Part shown: positions 8,809 through 15,551 of the stretch, one piece after another
Layout: each line of letters starts with the position of its first letter
How positions within the stretch are numbered: the first letter of the stretch is position 1
Assembly: GCF_021605415.1 (NCBI RefSeq)
Contig: NZ_WKEQ01000014.1
Coordinates: 1-64,000, forward strand
DNA length: 64,000 bases
Origin: Pseudomonas syringae
Lineage (GTDB): Bacteria > Pseudomonadota > Gammaproteobacteria > Pseudomonadales > Pseudomonadaceae
Reading direction: 5' to 3'
Program-made: the position numbers and the translations under genes
Notes under the pieces: generated by a model
Databases searched by the model: none
The model's input: only the letters and a program-made list of their open reading frames with translations
Told to the model about the DNA's origin: nothing

Positions 8809-9294
8809 TCACTCGTTGTCGCCCCACATACTGTATCCGCTGGTGCCTGCGGCATGGTGCGTCCAAGTGATTTCCCGATAACGGATAGCCATATGTTCTT
8901 GAGGCTCTGCATCGTTTTGCAAAATAGCATGAGGCATTTCAAGTGTGAGATCTGCAACGATTCCGCCGCTGATCGTAATGGAATAGAATTTTTCCTGCAT
9001 ACCCACCGACGATACTCTATAAAAACTGATAGTGCAGTTTAACTCTTCTCTAGTTGACAGCGCTTGGGCGAGAAGCGGAGAAGCCTTATCAACATTTTTT
9101 GTGATAACAATCGGGCTGTGAGTAGGCTTGTTAATATTTCCAGCATTGACCATATTGTGACTGTAAGAAAGAATCATGATTTCATCTACATGTCCCACTT
9201 GGCACTTATTTCCAATAGAGTTTTGAGTCGAGCAACCTCCGGAGATCAAGCCTTGGGTTTTACCATTAATGGTCATATATCCGTGATTAGCCAT
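8809..9294 (-). CDS. hcp: Hcp-family type VI secretion tube protein/effector carrier
   Basis: This 162-residue Hcp protein starts MANHGYMTINGKTQG. It contains GCSTQNSIGNKCQ, SPLLAQAL, TREELNCTI, an EKFYSI strand, the LQNDAEPQEH motif and ITWTHHAAGTSG, all features of the orphan Hcp2/3 group found with effector genes. Hcp hexamers form the tube expelled by the T6SS and chaperone small effectors. No other T6SS structural gene is present, so assembly depends on a cluster elsewhere. The ATG at 9294 was chosen to match family length; its ribosome site is poor. A TTGACT-16-TAGCAA promoter candidate lies upstream on the minus strand (9396 to 9369). Confidence 0.93.
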   Translation of the reverse strand: MANHGYMTINGKTQGLISGGCSTQNSIGNKCQVGHVDEIMILSYSHNMVNAGNINKPTHSPIVITKNVDKASPLLAQALSTREELNCTISFYRVSSVGMQEKFYSITISGGIVADLTLEMPHAILQNDAEPQEHMAIRYREITWTHHAAGTSGYSMWGDNE

Positions 9295-9556
9295 AGCTTT
9301 TACTCGTTGTAGTGGATCGCACACACTAATCCGAACGCTTTTTACATTTATGTAGGGCGAATCCGAATTTGCTAACGGATCCTTCCGAAAAGTCAATTAA
9401 TCACATGCTTTTGATGCCGCTGACGGCCGGTTGGGTAATGGACGGGTTTTCAGGATCGCGCGCACGTTCGCCCATGTCGGCGCGTATCCCGATTGCCGAC
9501 AGTGCCATGACCAGTTTGCGATGGGTTCTAGGCATTGCCGTTTCTTCTTGATTCGT

Positions 9557-9973
9557 TTACCTCTTCGAATCGCCCAAGCCGTCCGCATGCACGAAGCACA
9601 ATTTGTTGCCTTCGGGATCGCGGCAATACGCGCCGAAGTAATCGTCTGAATATTGCGGGCGGAATCCTGGGGGGCCTTCGTCTTTTCCGCCTAGGGCAAT
9701 GGCTGTCTCCCAGGCTTTTACGACCTGTTCATGGGAACTGGCAGCGAAGCTGACTTGAGTGCCGTTGCCCCATGTTGCGGGCAACTCATTGATGGGGCGC
9801 TGTACGAAAAACTGCGGCCAGCGTCGTTCCGGGTGTTGCCAGCCAACGCCTGGCGGCTCCTGGTCGTCGAGGTCGTCGGGCATCCGGACGAGGCCGAGGT
9901 GGGACAGGATCGATTCGTAGAAAGCGGCCATCAACTTGAGGTCGCGGGCGCCGACGATGATATGGCTATACAT
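9557..9973 (-). CDS. VOC (glyoxalase-like) family protein
   Basis: This 138-residue single-domain vicinal oxygen chelate protein opens with MYSHIIVGARDL and closes with a DPEGNKLCFVH strand. His4 and the His near residue 129 could serve as metal ligands, but the set is incomplete, so catalytic class is uncertain; many such proteins act in stress or antibiotic resistance. GAGG lies 8 nt before the ATG. The promoter upstream resembles the AlgU type and is shared almost letter for letter with the small gene at 12684-12923. Confidence 0.85.
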   Translation of the reverse strand: MYSHIIVGARDLKLMAAFYESILSHLGLVRMPDDLDDQEPPGVGWQHPERRWPQFFVQRPINELPATWGNGTQVSFAASSHEQVVKAWETAIALGGKDEGPPGFRPQYSDDYFGAYCRDPEGNKLCFVHADGLGDSKR

Positions 9974-10002
9974 GACGTCACCTCGGTTCAGGGGTGTATA
10001 GG

Positions 10003-10030
10003 TTGGAGGCATCCGCGATTTCGGCCGTTC
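10003..10030 (-). promoter_or_regulatory. AlgU (sigma-22)-like promoter of the VOC gene
   Basis: On the minus strand GAACGG is followed after 17 nt by TCCAA, close to the AlgU/RpoE pattern GAACTT-N16/17-TCTGA. The bases GATAAATC directly precede GAACG. The predicted start site leaves a leader of about 23 nt. The block is repeated at 12963-12990. Confidence 0.5.
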
Positions 10031-10099
10031 GATTTATCAGGCGACCGGTTGTCGACTTACAACATTACGTATCTTCTGCAGCGTTCGGTCATCCCGATT

Positions 10100-10127
10100 G
10101 AACGATCATTCACAGCGCCCTCTCTAT
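10100..10127 (+). promoter_or_regulatory. AlgU-like promoter candidate of the SDR gene
   Basis: GAACGA, 17 nt, TCTAT lies 30 nt before the SDR start codon. Spacing and -35 match the AlgU pattern; the -10 is less good. It is divergent from the VOC-gene promoter. Confidence 0.35.
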
Positions 10128-10156
10128 CGCAAAACCAGCGAGCGGAGGATGGCACC

Positions 10157-11473
10157 ATGATCGACTCAGCAACCGGAATGAGACCCGGTGAACGGTATTC
10201 AGTGGAAAGCGGCGAGCACTCACGAAAGTTTTCCGGATTTTTCCTCGACGGAAAATATTATCTGGATCCCGAGCTGATGACGGCAGTCGGGTGGCTTGAG
10301 GGTCAGCGGTTCTTCTACGACGAACTGGATGCCAAGGGCGACCCTGTGTATCCGGATCGAGTCGCCGGCACCATCGAAAACCTGACGCTGGTATTAAACG
10401 ATGGCGCCCGGCTCTCATTGAGTGAAGTGGAGGTTCATGCCCGTGACGACGCACCGCAAAGCCCTGCGTCTGATGAAACTTCCACGTCCGACGACACCCG
10501 ACGACTCAGGGACAAACTGGTCGTCATCACCGGCGCGTCCAGCGGCATCGGTCGTGCGGCCGCCCATGCGTTCGCTAGCGAAGGCGCCCGACTGGTGCTG
10601 GGTTCGCGCGATGAAGCGGCACTCGCCGAAGTTGTCGAGGAATGTGCGTCCCGAGGCGCCGAAGCCATCGCCGTACAAACCGATGTCACCCACAGCGACC
10701 AAATGAAAGCGCTCGCCGATCAAGCTGCCGCGTTTGGTGATGGCCGTATCGACATCTGGATCAATAATGCCGGCGTCGGTGCAGTCGGCAGCTTCGAAGA
10801 GACGCCGCTGGAGGCTCACGAACAAGTCCTGCAAACCGATTTGCTCGGCTATCTGCGTGGCGCTTATGTGGCGTGGCCGTATTTCAAGGCGCAGAAGAGC
10901 GGCATTCTGATCAACACCTTGTCGCTGGGTAGCTGGGTCGCGCAGCCGTATGCGGTCGCTTACTCGGCCAGCAAATACGGTTTGCGCGGGCTCAGCGAGG
11001 CGCTAAGAGGTGAGCTCAGCGGATTTGCGAATATTCATGTCTGCGACATCTACCCCGCCGTAATGGACACCCCCGGGTTTCGCGACGGCGGCAACTTTAC
11101 CGGTCATGCGCTGAAGCCACCGCCACCGGTCTACGATCCCAATCTGGTGGCACAAGCGATGGTCGCTTGCGCGTTGAAACCCAGAAAAAACACCACCGTG
11201 GGCAGTGCCGCAACGATCGTGCGGATAGCCCATTTCATGGTGCCAGGTTTCCCCCAACTCTCTGGATGGCTGACACGAATGGGCTTGGGCCGCAGCCCGC
11301 AGTCCGCCACTTCTTCCGGCAACCTGTTTGCGCCACCTGCCGGTGAACGTCGCGTCGAGGGTGGGTGGAGAAACGCGAAACACAGCCCTTCGCTGATGGT
11401 CGCCGTCGGCACGGCGTTGTTGTTTGGCGGTGTCGCGTATGCACTGAGTCGCCAGGGATCGAAAAAACGCTAA
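10157..11473 (+). CDS. Short-chain dehydrogenase with extra N-terminal domain and C-terminal anchor
   Basis: This 438-residue protein is much longer than a classical SDR of about 250 residues. Residues 1-110 form a separate small domain (KYYLDPELMTAVGWL, NLTLVLNDGARLSLSEV). Residues 118-370 are the SDR: cofactor motif TGASSGIG at 125-132, NNAG at 203-206 and the catalytic YSASK at 269-273. A hydrophobic segment near 410-430 ending in RQGSKKR looks like a C-terminal membrane anchor. GGAGGA precedes the ATG at 10157; a longer frame upstream lacks such a site and would run over the VOC gene. Its substrate is unknown. It sits in a cluster of stress-type genes. Confidence 0.88.
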   Translation: MIDSATGMRPGERYSVESGEHSRKFSGFFLDGKYYLDPELMTAVGWLEGQRFFYDELDAKGDPVYPDRVAGTIENLTLVLNDGARLSLSEVEVHARDDAPQSPASDETSTSDDTRRLRDKLVVITGASSGIGRAAAHAFASEGARLVLGSRDEAALAEVVEECASRGAEAIAVQTDVTHSDQMKALADQAAAFGDGRIDIWINNAGVGAVGSFEETPLEAHEQVLQTDLLGYLRGAYVAWPYFKAQKSGILINTLSLGSWVAQPYAVAYSASKYGLRGLSEALRGELSGFANIHVCDIYPAVMDTPGFRDGGNFTGHALKPPPPVYDPNLVAQAMVACALKPRKNTTVGSAATIVRIAHFMVPGFPQLSGWLTRMGLGRSPQSATSSGNLFAPPAGERRVEGGWRNAKHSPSLMVAVGTALLFGGVAYALSRQGSKKR

Positions 11474-11513
11474 TCCTGGTAGCTAATCCTGGAAAGTAAC
11501 GTGACAAGCTTGC

Positions 11514-11536
11514 GCGCGCCGGGATGGCCGGCGCGC
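11514..11536. terminator. GC-rich hairpin between convergent genes
   Basis: GCGCGCCGG and CCGGCGCGC pair around a 5-nt loop. There is no T-run. It lies between the SDR and cupin stops, so it may end transcription from both sides. Confidence 0.4.
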
Positions 11537-11543
11537 AGTCACT

Positions 11544-12080
11544 TCATGTCGGACGGTTACCCACCCAATACCGACGCACCGCGCCGTCCAGCCCTTGCAC
11601 CGGATCCTCGTCCGGAAACGGCAACACCTCGATCCGCGCCTGCTGTGCGTGGCTCGGCGCTTGCATGCAGATGTCGTTGCCTTGCCCGGGCGGGTACGCG
11701 CCGACCACCAGAAAGTCTTCACTGGATTCCAGACTGCAATGGCCCGTGCCTGCTGGCAGCAGCAATGCGTCACCGGCACTCACTTCAAGGACAACGCCAT
11801 CCGGCCCGCCGAGCATCACGCGCGAACGACCGCTGGCGATGCCGAGCACTTCGTGGCCTTCGGTGTGATAGTGGTGGAAGTCGTAAATCGTATAGCGCCA
11901 CTGTGGCGGCCAGCCGTTGGCGCTGAAGATCTCTTCAAAACGGGCAGCCAGATCGCCGGTCTGCGGGTCGACCGCGCCGGGGTAGATGAGTACGGGCAGG
12001 TGCGGACTGTTAGGCACCCAGCCGTTGCGCTCAAGCTTCAAGGTCTGGGTGGCCCCGTCCATTTGTTGTGGCGTGTTCAT
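11544..12080 (-). CDS. Cupin-domain protein
   Basis: This 178-residue protein has one conserved beta-barrel of the cupin superfamily. Motif 1 is YDFHHYHTEGHEVLGIASG at about residues 66-84, with metal ligands His-x-His and Glu. Motif 2 follows as GDALLLPAGTGHCSL near residues 103-117. The C-terminal GAVRRYWVG is conserved-looking in this type of YjlB-like cupin. The function of this subfamily is not known to me. It is convergent with the SDR gene. No signal peptide is present, so it should be cytoplasmic. Confidence 0.8.
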   Translation of the reverse strand: MNTPQQMDGATQTLKLERNGWVPNSPHLPVLIYPGAVDPQTGDLAARFEEIFSANGWPPQWRYTIYDFHHYHTEGHEVLGIASGRSRVMLGGPDGVVLEVSAGDALLLPAGTGHCSLESSEDFLVVGAYPPGQGNDICMQAPSHAQQARIEVLPFPDEDPVQGLDGAVRRYWVGNRPT

Positions 12081-12321
12081 GTGCGATCTCTCATGTTCCG
12101 CAATGCTTGTTGCAGGCGGTCATTCAACATCGAAAGGTGTGTTCAAGAGAGACCACGATCAGCCGCGAGCATTCACTCGAGGTCACTTCGGATTGCCCCG
12201 CCCCTGTGGGAGTCGATTACCGGCGCTTTGCGCATCGCCGCCGCACCGCCGGTCAACTGCACTGCACCTTTTCTTCCCGGGTTCTTCCAATGTCGTAGAC
12301 CCCCTGCACGGAAGACTCAAG

Positions 12322-12612
12322 ATGAAGAAAATCCTCGCTGCCCTGACCTTCGCCGGCCTGCTCTCAACCTCGTTGCATGGGTTGGCAGCCGCGCCAGTCA
12401 CTGTTGCTTCCGCCCTGCCCCCAGGCACACCCATCCCCGAAGTCGATCAGAAAAAGAGCTCGAAAGCCGATGCAGCCAATACCAGTAAAAAAGGCGAGGA
12501 AGCGTCAGGTTCCAACTCCAGTTCCGACCCTTCAACGGCGGACAAGGAAACAAAACCGATCGACAGTACGAAAGACAAAAAAACCAAAACCAGCAACGGT
12601 TCTGGCAGTTAA
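12322..12612 (+). CDS. Small secreted low-complexity protein
   Basis: This 96-residue protein starts MKKILAALTFAGLLSTSLHG and has a probable signal-peptidase site after LAAA. The mature part is almost entirely Ser, Lys, Asp, Thr and Glu (for example KKSSKADAANTSKKGEE and KDKKTKTSNGSGS) and is predicted disordered. I recognise no domain. A GGAAG lies upstream of the ATG. It ends just before a bidirectional hairpin terminator. It may be a periplasmic stress protein, judged only from its neighbours. Confidence 0.65.
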   Translation: MKKILAALTFAGLLSTSLHGLAAAPVTVASALPPGTPIPEVDQKKSSKADAANTSKKGEEASGSNSSSDPSTADKETKPIDSTKDKKTKTSNGSGS

Positions 12613-12647
12613 AAGGCAGCTGATTCAATTACCAACGCGCCAGAACA

Positions 12648-12670
12648 AAGCCCGGCTCAACGCCGGGCTT
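12648..12670. terminator. Bidirectional rho-independent terminator
   Basis: AAGCCCGGC and GCCGGGCTT pair around TCAAC, with a short pyrimidine tail on each strand. It separates the convergent genes ending at 12612 and 12684. Confidence 0.75.
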
Positions 12671-12683
12671 CTTCCCTGCTCCA

Positions 12684-12923
12684 TCAGCGGGGATCTTGCT
12701 GGTTGTCCATCACCGCGTTGTCGGTCTCTTCGCGTACCTGATCCGGATCGAGTCCCGCATCATCGTTGTCCAGCGGACGTTCCCCTTCGTTGTCCGGCAA
12801 CTCGTCAATCCCCGGTTCTCTCATCGGGTCGACTTCGGTGCGTCCCGGACTCAACGGATCGGGTGAAGTCGGCATCGGATCGTCCTGTCCTGTCCCGCCC
12901 TGCAGCTTCGGATCGATATTCAT
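12684..12923 (-). CDS. Small acidic, proline-rich hypothetical protein
   Basis: This 79-residue protein is rich in Asp, Glu and Pro (DDPMPTSPDPLSPGRTEVDP, then RPLDNDDAGLDPDQVREETD) and contains no Cys. It is probably disordered and I recognise no family. The ATG at 12923 has GAGAGG 6 nt upstream and was preferred to an in-frame GTG two codons earlier. Its promoter is a near copy of that of the VOC gene at 9557-9973, indicating shared regulation by an AlgU-type sigma factor. Confidence 0.7.
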   Translation of the reverse strand: MNIDPKLQGGTGQDDPMPTSPDPLSPGRTEVDPMREPGIDELPDNEGERPLDNDDAGLDPDQVREETDNAVMDNQQDPR

Positions 12924-12962
12924 AATCACCTCTCGGTGCCCTCGTTATTGAGGGCGTACAAG

Positions 12963-12990
12963 TTGGAGAGAGGAGCGAATCACGACGTTC
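12963..12990 (-). promoter_or_regulatory. AlgU (sigma-22)-like promoter of a small acidic-protein gene
   Basis: On the minus strand GAACGT is followed after 17 nt by TCCAA. As at 10003-10030, GATAAATC sits directly before GAACG, and the match extends further on both sides. The start codon is about 40 nt downstream. Confidence 0.5.
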
Positions 12991-13032
12991 GATTTATCCG
13001 CGTGCCGGTCGTCGAACGCCTTCGAATGCGGA

Positions 13033-13242
13033 TCAGGCGCGGTGCAACGCATCTTCGTGATGCATCGCCGAGTGGCCGGTCTTGTCGCTCTTCACCTCGT
13101 ATTGGGGCGAGTCTTTCGAGGCCGGTCGATGCTTGCCCATGAACTCGACATCCGTGGTGTGCACTTTAGTGACCTTGCCGTGGATTTCACCTGCTTCGCT
13201 ATTCCAGCGCACAGCGTCGCCGACCTTGAATGCATGGCTCAT
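13033..13242 (-). CDS. Hva1/DUF2945 TUDOR-like small protein
   Basis: This 69-residue protein (MSHAFKVGDAVRWNSEAGEI, then GKVTKVHTTDVEF, then YEVKSDKTGHSAMHHEDAL) matches the hypervirulence-associated TUDOR-like domain family formerly called DUF2945. The KVGDAVRWNS and YEVKSDKTG strands are diagnostic. The molecular role is unclear; family members are common in bacteria and fungi as small stand-alone proteins. AAGGAGAG lies just before the ATG. It is 21 nt downstream of the GFA gene, so the two are probably one transcript. Confidence 0.8.
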   Translation of the reverse strand: MSHAFKVGDAVRWNSEAGEIHGKVTKVHTTDVEFMGKHRPASKDSPQYEVKSDKTGHSAMHHEDALHRA

Positions 13243-13263
13243 CGTTCTCTCCTTCCTGACCTT

Positions 13264-13656
13264 TTACGACTCGGAACGCCCCGAGCCTTCACGATCCCGC
13301 CCATAACAGCGCTTCAATGGAAATGCCGGCAACCACGCTTCGCGGCGCGCAGTCCAGATTTCATACGTCGGCATCAATAAATCGGAGGCATCCAGGGATC
13401 CGAGGTTCACTTCAATTTCATCGTCAGTACGCGAGAACACGGACGAGCCGCAACGCGGACAAAAAAAACGCCCGGCGTAATCTCGTGTTTCGCCCTCGAT
13501 CGTCACGGCGTCCTGAGGAAAAATCGCAGAAGCATTGAACAATGCGCCATGGTGTTTGCGGCAATCGAGGCAATGGCAAACACCGACGCGATAAGGCTGT
13601 CCCGTCGCTTCAAAACGAACATCGCCGCACAGGCAGCCACCCTTGAACCGTTCCAC
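13264..13656 (-). CDS. GFA (glutathione-dependent formaldehyde-activating-like) protein
   Basis: This 130-residue zinc protein of the GFA/CENP-V fold has its metal-binding cysteines as CLCG at about residues 8-11, CHCLDC at about 27-32 and CPRCGS at about 70-75. The family was named for an enzyme joining formaldehyde to glutathione, but most members have unproven functions. The C-terminal tail is rich in Arg and Ser. It appears to be the first gene of a two-gene unit with the Hva1-like protein. Confidence 0.85.
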   Translation of the reverse strand: MERFKGGCLCGDVRFEATGQPYRVGVCHCLDCRKHHGALFNASAIFPQDAVTIEGETRDYAGRFFCPRCGSSVFSRTDDEIEVNLGSLDASDLLMPTYEIWTARREAWLPAFPLKRCYGRDREGSGRSES

Positions 13657-13802
13657 TTGATACCTCCCCAGCGATCAAACGCTGGACGTCTATCTGCAAT
13701 TTGAGAGTAGTCGGCCCGGTAAAAGGATCCGTCGCGGCCTGTTTTTTCTGAACTCTCATCCATCGCAGTCGCCTAAACCCTTGACCAATCAGGAGGTAGC
13801 CC

Positions 13803-14021
13803 ATGCATATCGAAACTATCTGGATCGTACTCGCGGCCGCTCTTGTTCTCGTCGAACTCTGGGCGATCAATCGGCTTCGTAAAAGTGAAGGCAAATCCAG
13901 CACCAAAGGCTTGTGGATGGTGATCATCGTGTTCGTGCCGCTGATCGGCCTGATCCTGTGGGCCGTCGCAGGACCCAAGCGCATTGCTCATCATCCGGAA
14001 CCAAAAGAAGTCCGCCAGTAA
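13803..14021 (+). CDS. PLDc_N-type small membrane protein
   Basis: This 72-residue protein has two membrane helices, at about residues 5-20 and 37-56, and a basic linker. The pattern KGLWMVIIVFVPLIGLILWAV followed by GPKR fits the PLDc_N domain seen alone or at the N-terminus of cardiolipin synthases. The stand-alone form has no catalytic domain. AGGAGG lies before the ATG. A GAACTC motif at 13750-13755 followed by CTAAA after 17 nt hints at the same AlgU-type control as its neighbours, but the match is weak. Confidence 0.8.
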   Translation: MHIETIWIVLAAALVLVELWAINRLRKSEGKSSTKGLWMVIIVFVPLIGLILWAVAGPKRIAHHPEPKEVRQ

Positions 14022-14100
14022 TTGCGCACATCCATCCAATCAATCGGCAGGCGTTCCCCGGACAATCCGCAGACTTTTCCTAGTTGCGGATCAATGACAC

Positions 14101-15396
14101 ATGACAGGTTCTGCACCACCGCGTATCGCTCTGCTGGTTGTGTTTTGCGGGCTGAGCGATATCGCCGCTGCCAGTGGTTTTCTGGAGGATGCCAAGACTG
14201 AAGTGCTCAGTCGCAACTTCTATCTGAGCAACGATTACCGCTCTCCCTCACCTGCGGACAAGAATTACAAACAGGAGTGGGCTCAAGGGTTTATCGGCAC
14301 TTTTGAATCTGGTTTCACATCGGGAACCATCGGTTTTGGTCTGGACGCGCATGCGTTTGCCGGATTGAAACTGGATGGTGGCAGGGGCCATTCCGGCACG
14401 GGCCTGTTGCCGCTGGACAGCGACGGGCGCAGCGAGAGCAACTATTCCAGCGGGGGTGGCGCACTCAAATTGCGTGCTTCGGAAACCACCCTGGCCTACG
14501 GTGAAATGACTGTTGAAACGCCTGTGTTCGACACGTCCGATAAACGCTTGCAGCCGGAATACGCCACGGGTTTTCTCCTCAACAGCCGTGAGTTCGAGAA
14601 CCTGAATCTGGTCGCCGGGCGCTTCACCGCGTTCAAGAATCAGGACAGCTCTTCGAGCAAAGGCAACTTTTACGGCTATGGCGCGAACACCGAGGCTGGC
14701 GCGATTACGTTTGCCGGCGCCGATCTGTTCGGTGACAGCCCTGTTGGCGGCGCGTTATACGCCTCCGAACTGACTGACACCTGGCACCAGTATTACGGCA
14801 ATCTGCATTACAAACAGTCGGGGTTTTTTCTCGACGCCAATCTCTATCACACCCGTGACACCGGCCAGGCATTGGCCGGCGCCATCGACAACACGGCGTT
14901 CAGTCTGTCGGGCAAATACACAGTGGGTGCCCACGCGCTGATGCTGGGTTGGCAGCGCATCGATGGCGACACGCCGTTTGATTTTGTCGGTGGTGATTCG
15001 ATTTATCTGGCGAACTCGATCAAATACGCCGACTTCAATGGCGCCAATGAGCGTTCCTGGCAGGCGCGCTATGACTTGGATCTGGGGGCGTTCGGCGTTC
15101 CCGGGCTCAAGTTCATGACCCGTTATGTGTCTGGCGATCATATCGACGGGACGCATGCGCCGAAGGGTGGCGCCTACAATCCGTTCGATGCCGGCAGCGG
15201 CGGATATGAACCGCAGCAAGGTCGTGGTGGCAAGCATTGGGAACGCGACATCGATCTGCATTACATCGTCCAGTCAGGGCCGGCGAAGGATTTGTCGGTG
15301 CAGGTGTCCCACGTTTCACACCGTGCAAACAGTGCCCAGGCGGGGGACGACATAGATCGGGTGTATGTGGTGATCGAATACCCGCTGGGGTTTTGA
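14101..15396 (+). CDS. OprD-family outer-membrane porin
   Basis: This 431-residue porin has an N-terminal signal peptide ending near AAA-SGF. It is followed by the OprD hallmarks: AKTEVLSRNFYLSNDYR, EWAQGFIGTFESGFTSGTIGFG, AYGEM, GRFTAFKNQDSS and the C-terminal VYVVIEYPLGF ending in Phe. The family forms 18-stranded substrate-specific channels for amino acids, carboxylates or aromatic acids; the specific ligand cannot be assigned here. The ATG has a weak ribosome site. No catabolic genes lie next to it; the neighbour is the selenium/formate module on the other strand. Confidence 0.9.
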   Translation: MTGSAPPRIALLVVFCGLSDIAAASGFLEDAKTEVLSRNFYLSNDYRSPSPADKNYKQEWAQGFIGTFESGFTSGTIGFGLDAHAFAGLKLDGGRGHSGTGLLPLDSDGRSESNYSSGGGALKLRASETTLAYGEMTVETPVFDTSDKRLQPEYATGFLLNSREFENLNLVAGRFTAFKNQDSSSSKGNFYGYGANTEAGAITFAGADLFGDSPVGGALYASELTDTWHQYYGNLHYKQSGFFLDANLYHTRDTGQALAGAIDNTAFSLSGKYTVGAHALMLGWQRIDGDTPFDFVGGDSIYLANSIKYADFNGANERSWQARYDLDLGAFGVPGLKFMTRYVSGDHIDGTHAPKGGAYNPFDAGSGGYEPQQGRGGKHWERDIDLHYIVQSGPAKDLSVQVSHVSHRANSAQAGDDIDRVYVVIEYPLGF

Positions 15397-15402
15397 TGCT
15401 CG

Positions 15403-15431
15403 TGTAGGCGCTGCCGAAGGCTGCGCCTACA
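15403..15431. repeat. REP-like palindrome after the oprD-type gene
   Basis: TGTAGGCGC and GCGCCTACA flank the core TGCCGAAGGCT. The core recurs at several other gaps in the window. It may also act as terminator between the porin gene and tRNA-Sec. Confidence 0.7.
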
Positions 15432-15446
15432 GGAAGCGGGGGAAAT

Positions 15447-15542
15447 TGGCGGAAGGCAGCCGGAGTCGAACCTGCCCGGGAACGGATGCCGTCCCCAACC
15501 GGGTTTGAAGCCCGGCCGCGCCACCGGGCGCGATTGCCTTCC
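15447..15542 (-). tRNA. selC: tRNA-Sec (anticodon TCA)
   Basis: The minus strand folds into the long selenocysteine tRNA. It has an 8-bp acceptor stem GGAAGGCA/TGCCTTCC, discriminator G and encoded CCA. The anticodon loop CTTCAAA carries anticodon TCA within a GCCGGG/CCCGGT-type stem. There is a long extra arm, then the T-arm with GGTTCGACTCC. The total of 96 nt including CCA fits bacterial tRNA-Sec. It starts 10 nt after the selB stop codon, so it is probably transcribed with the fdn-sel operon. Confidence 0.95.
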
Positions 15543-15551
15543 TTGAAACGG

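Noticed and set aside
9401..9535. 44-codon minus-strand frame (MPRTHRKLVMALSAIG...) upstream of hcp
   Set aside because: Weak ribosome site, no recognisable family and unusual composition. It may be a relic, but I cannot support it as a gene.
9731..10156. Long N-terminal extension of the SDR gene
   Set aside because: It overlaps the VOC gene on the other strand, contains its promoter, and lacks a ribosome site; the ATG at 10157 has GGAGGA.
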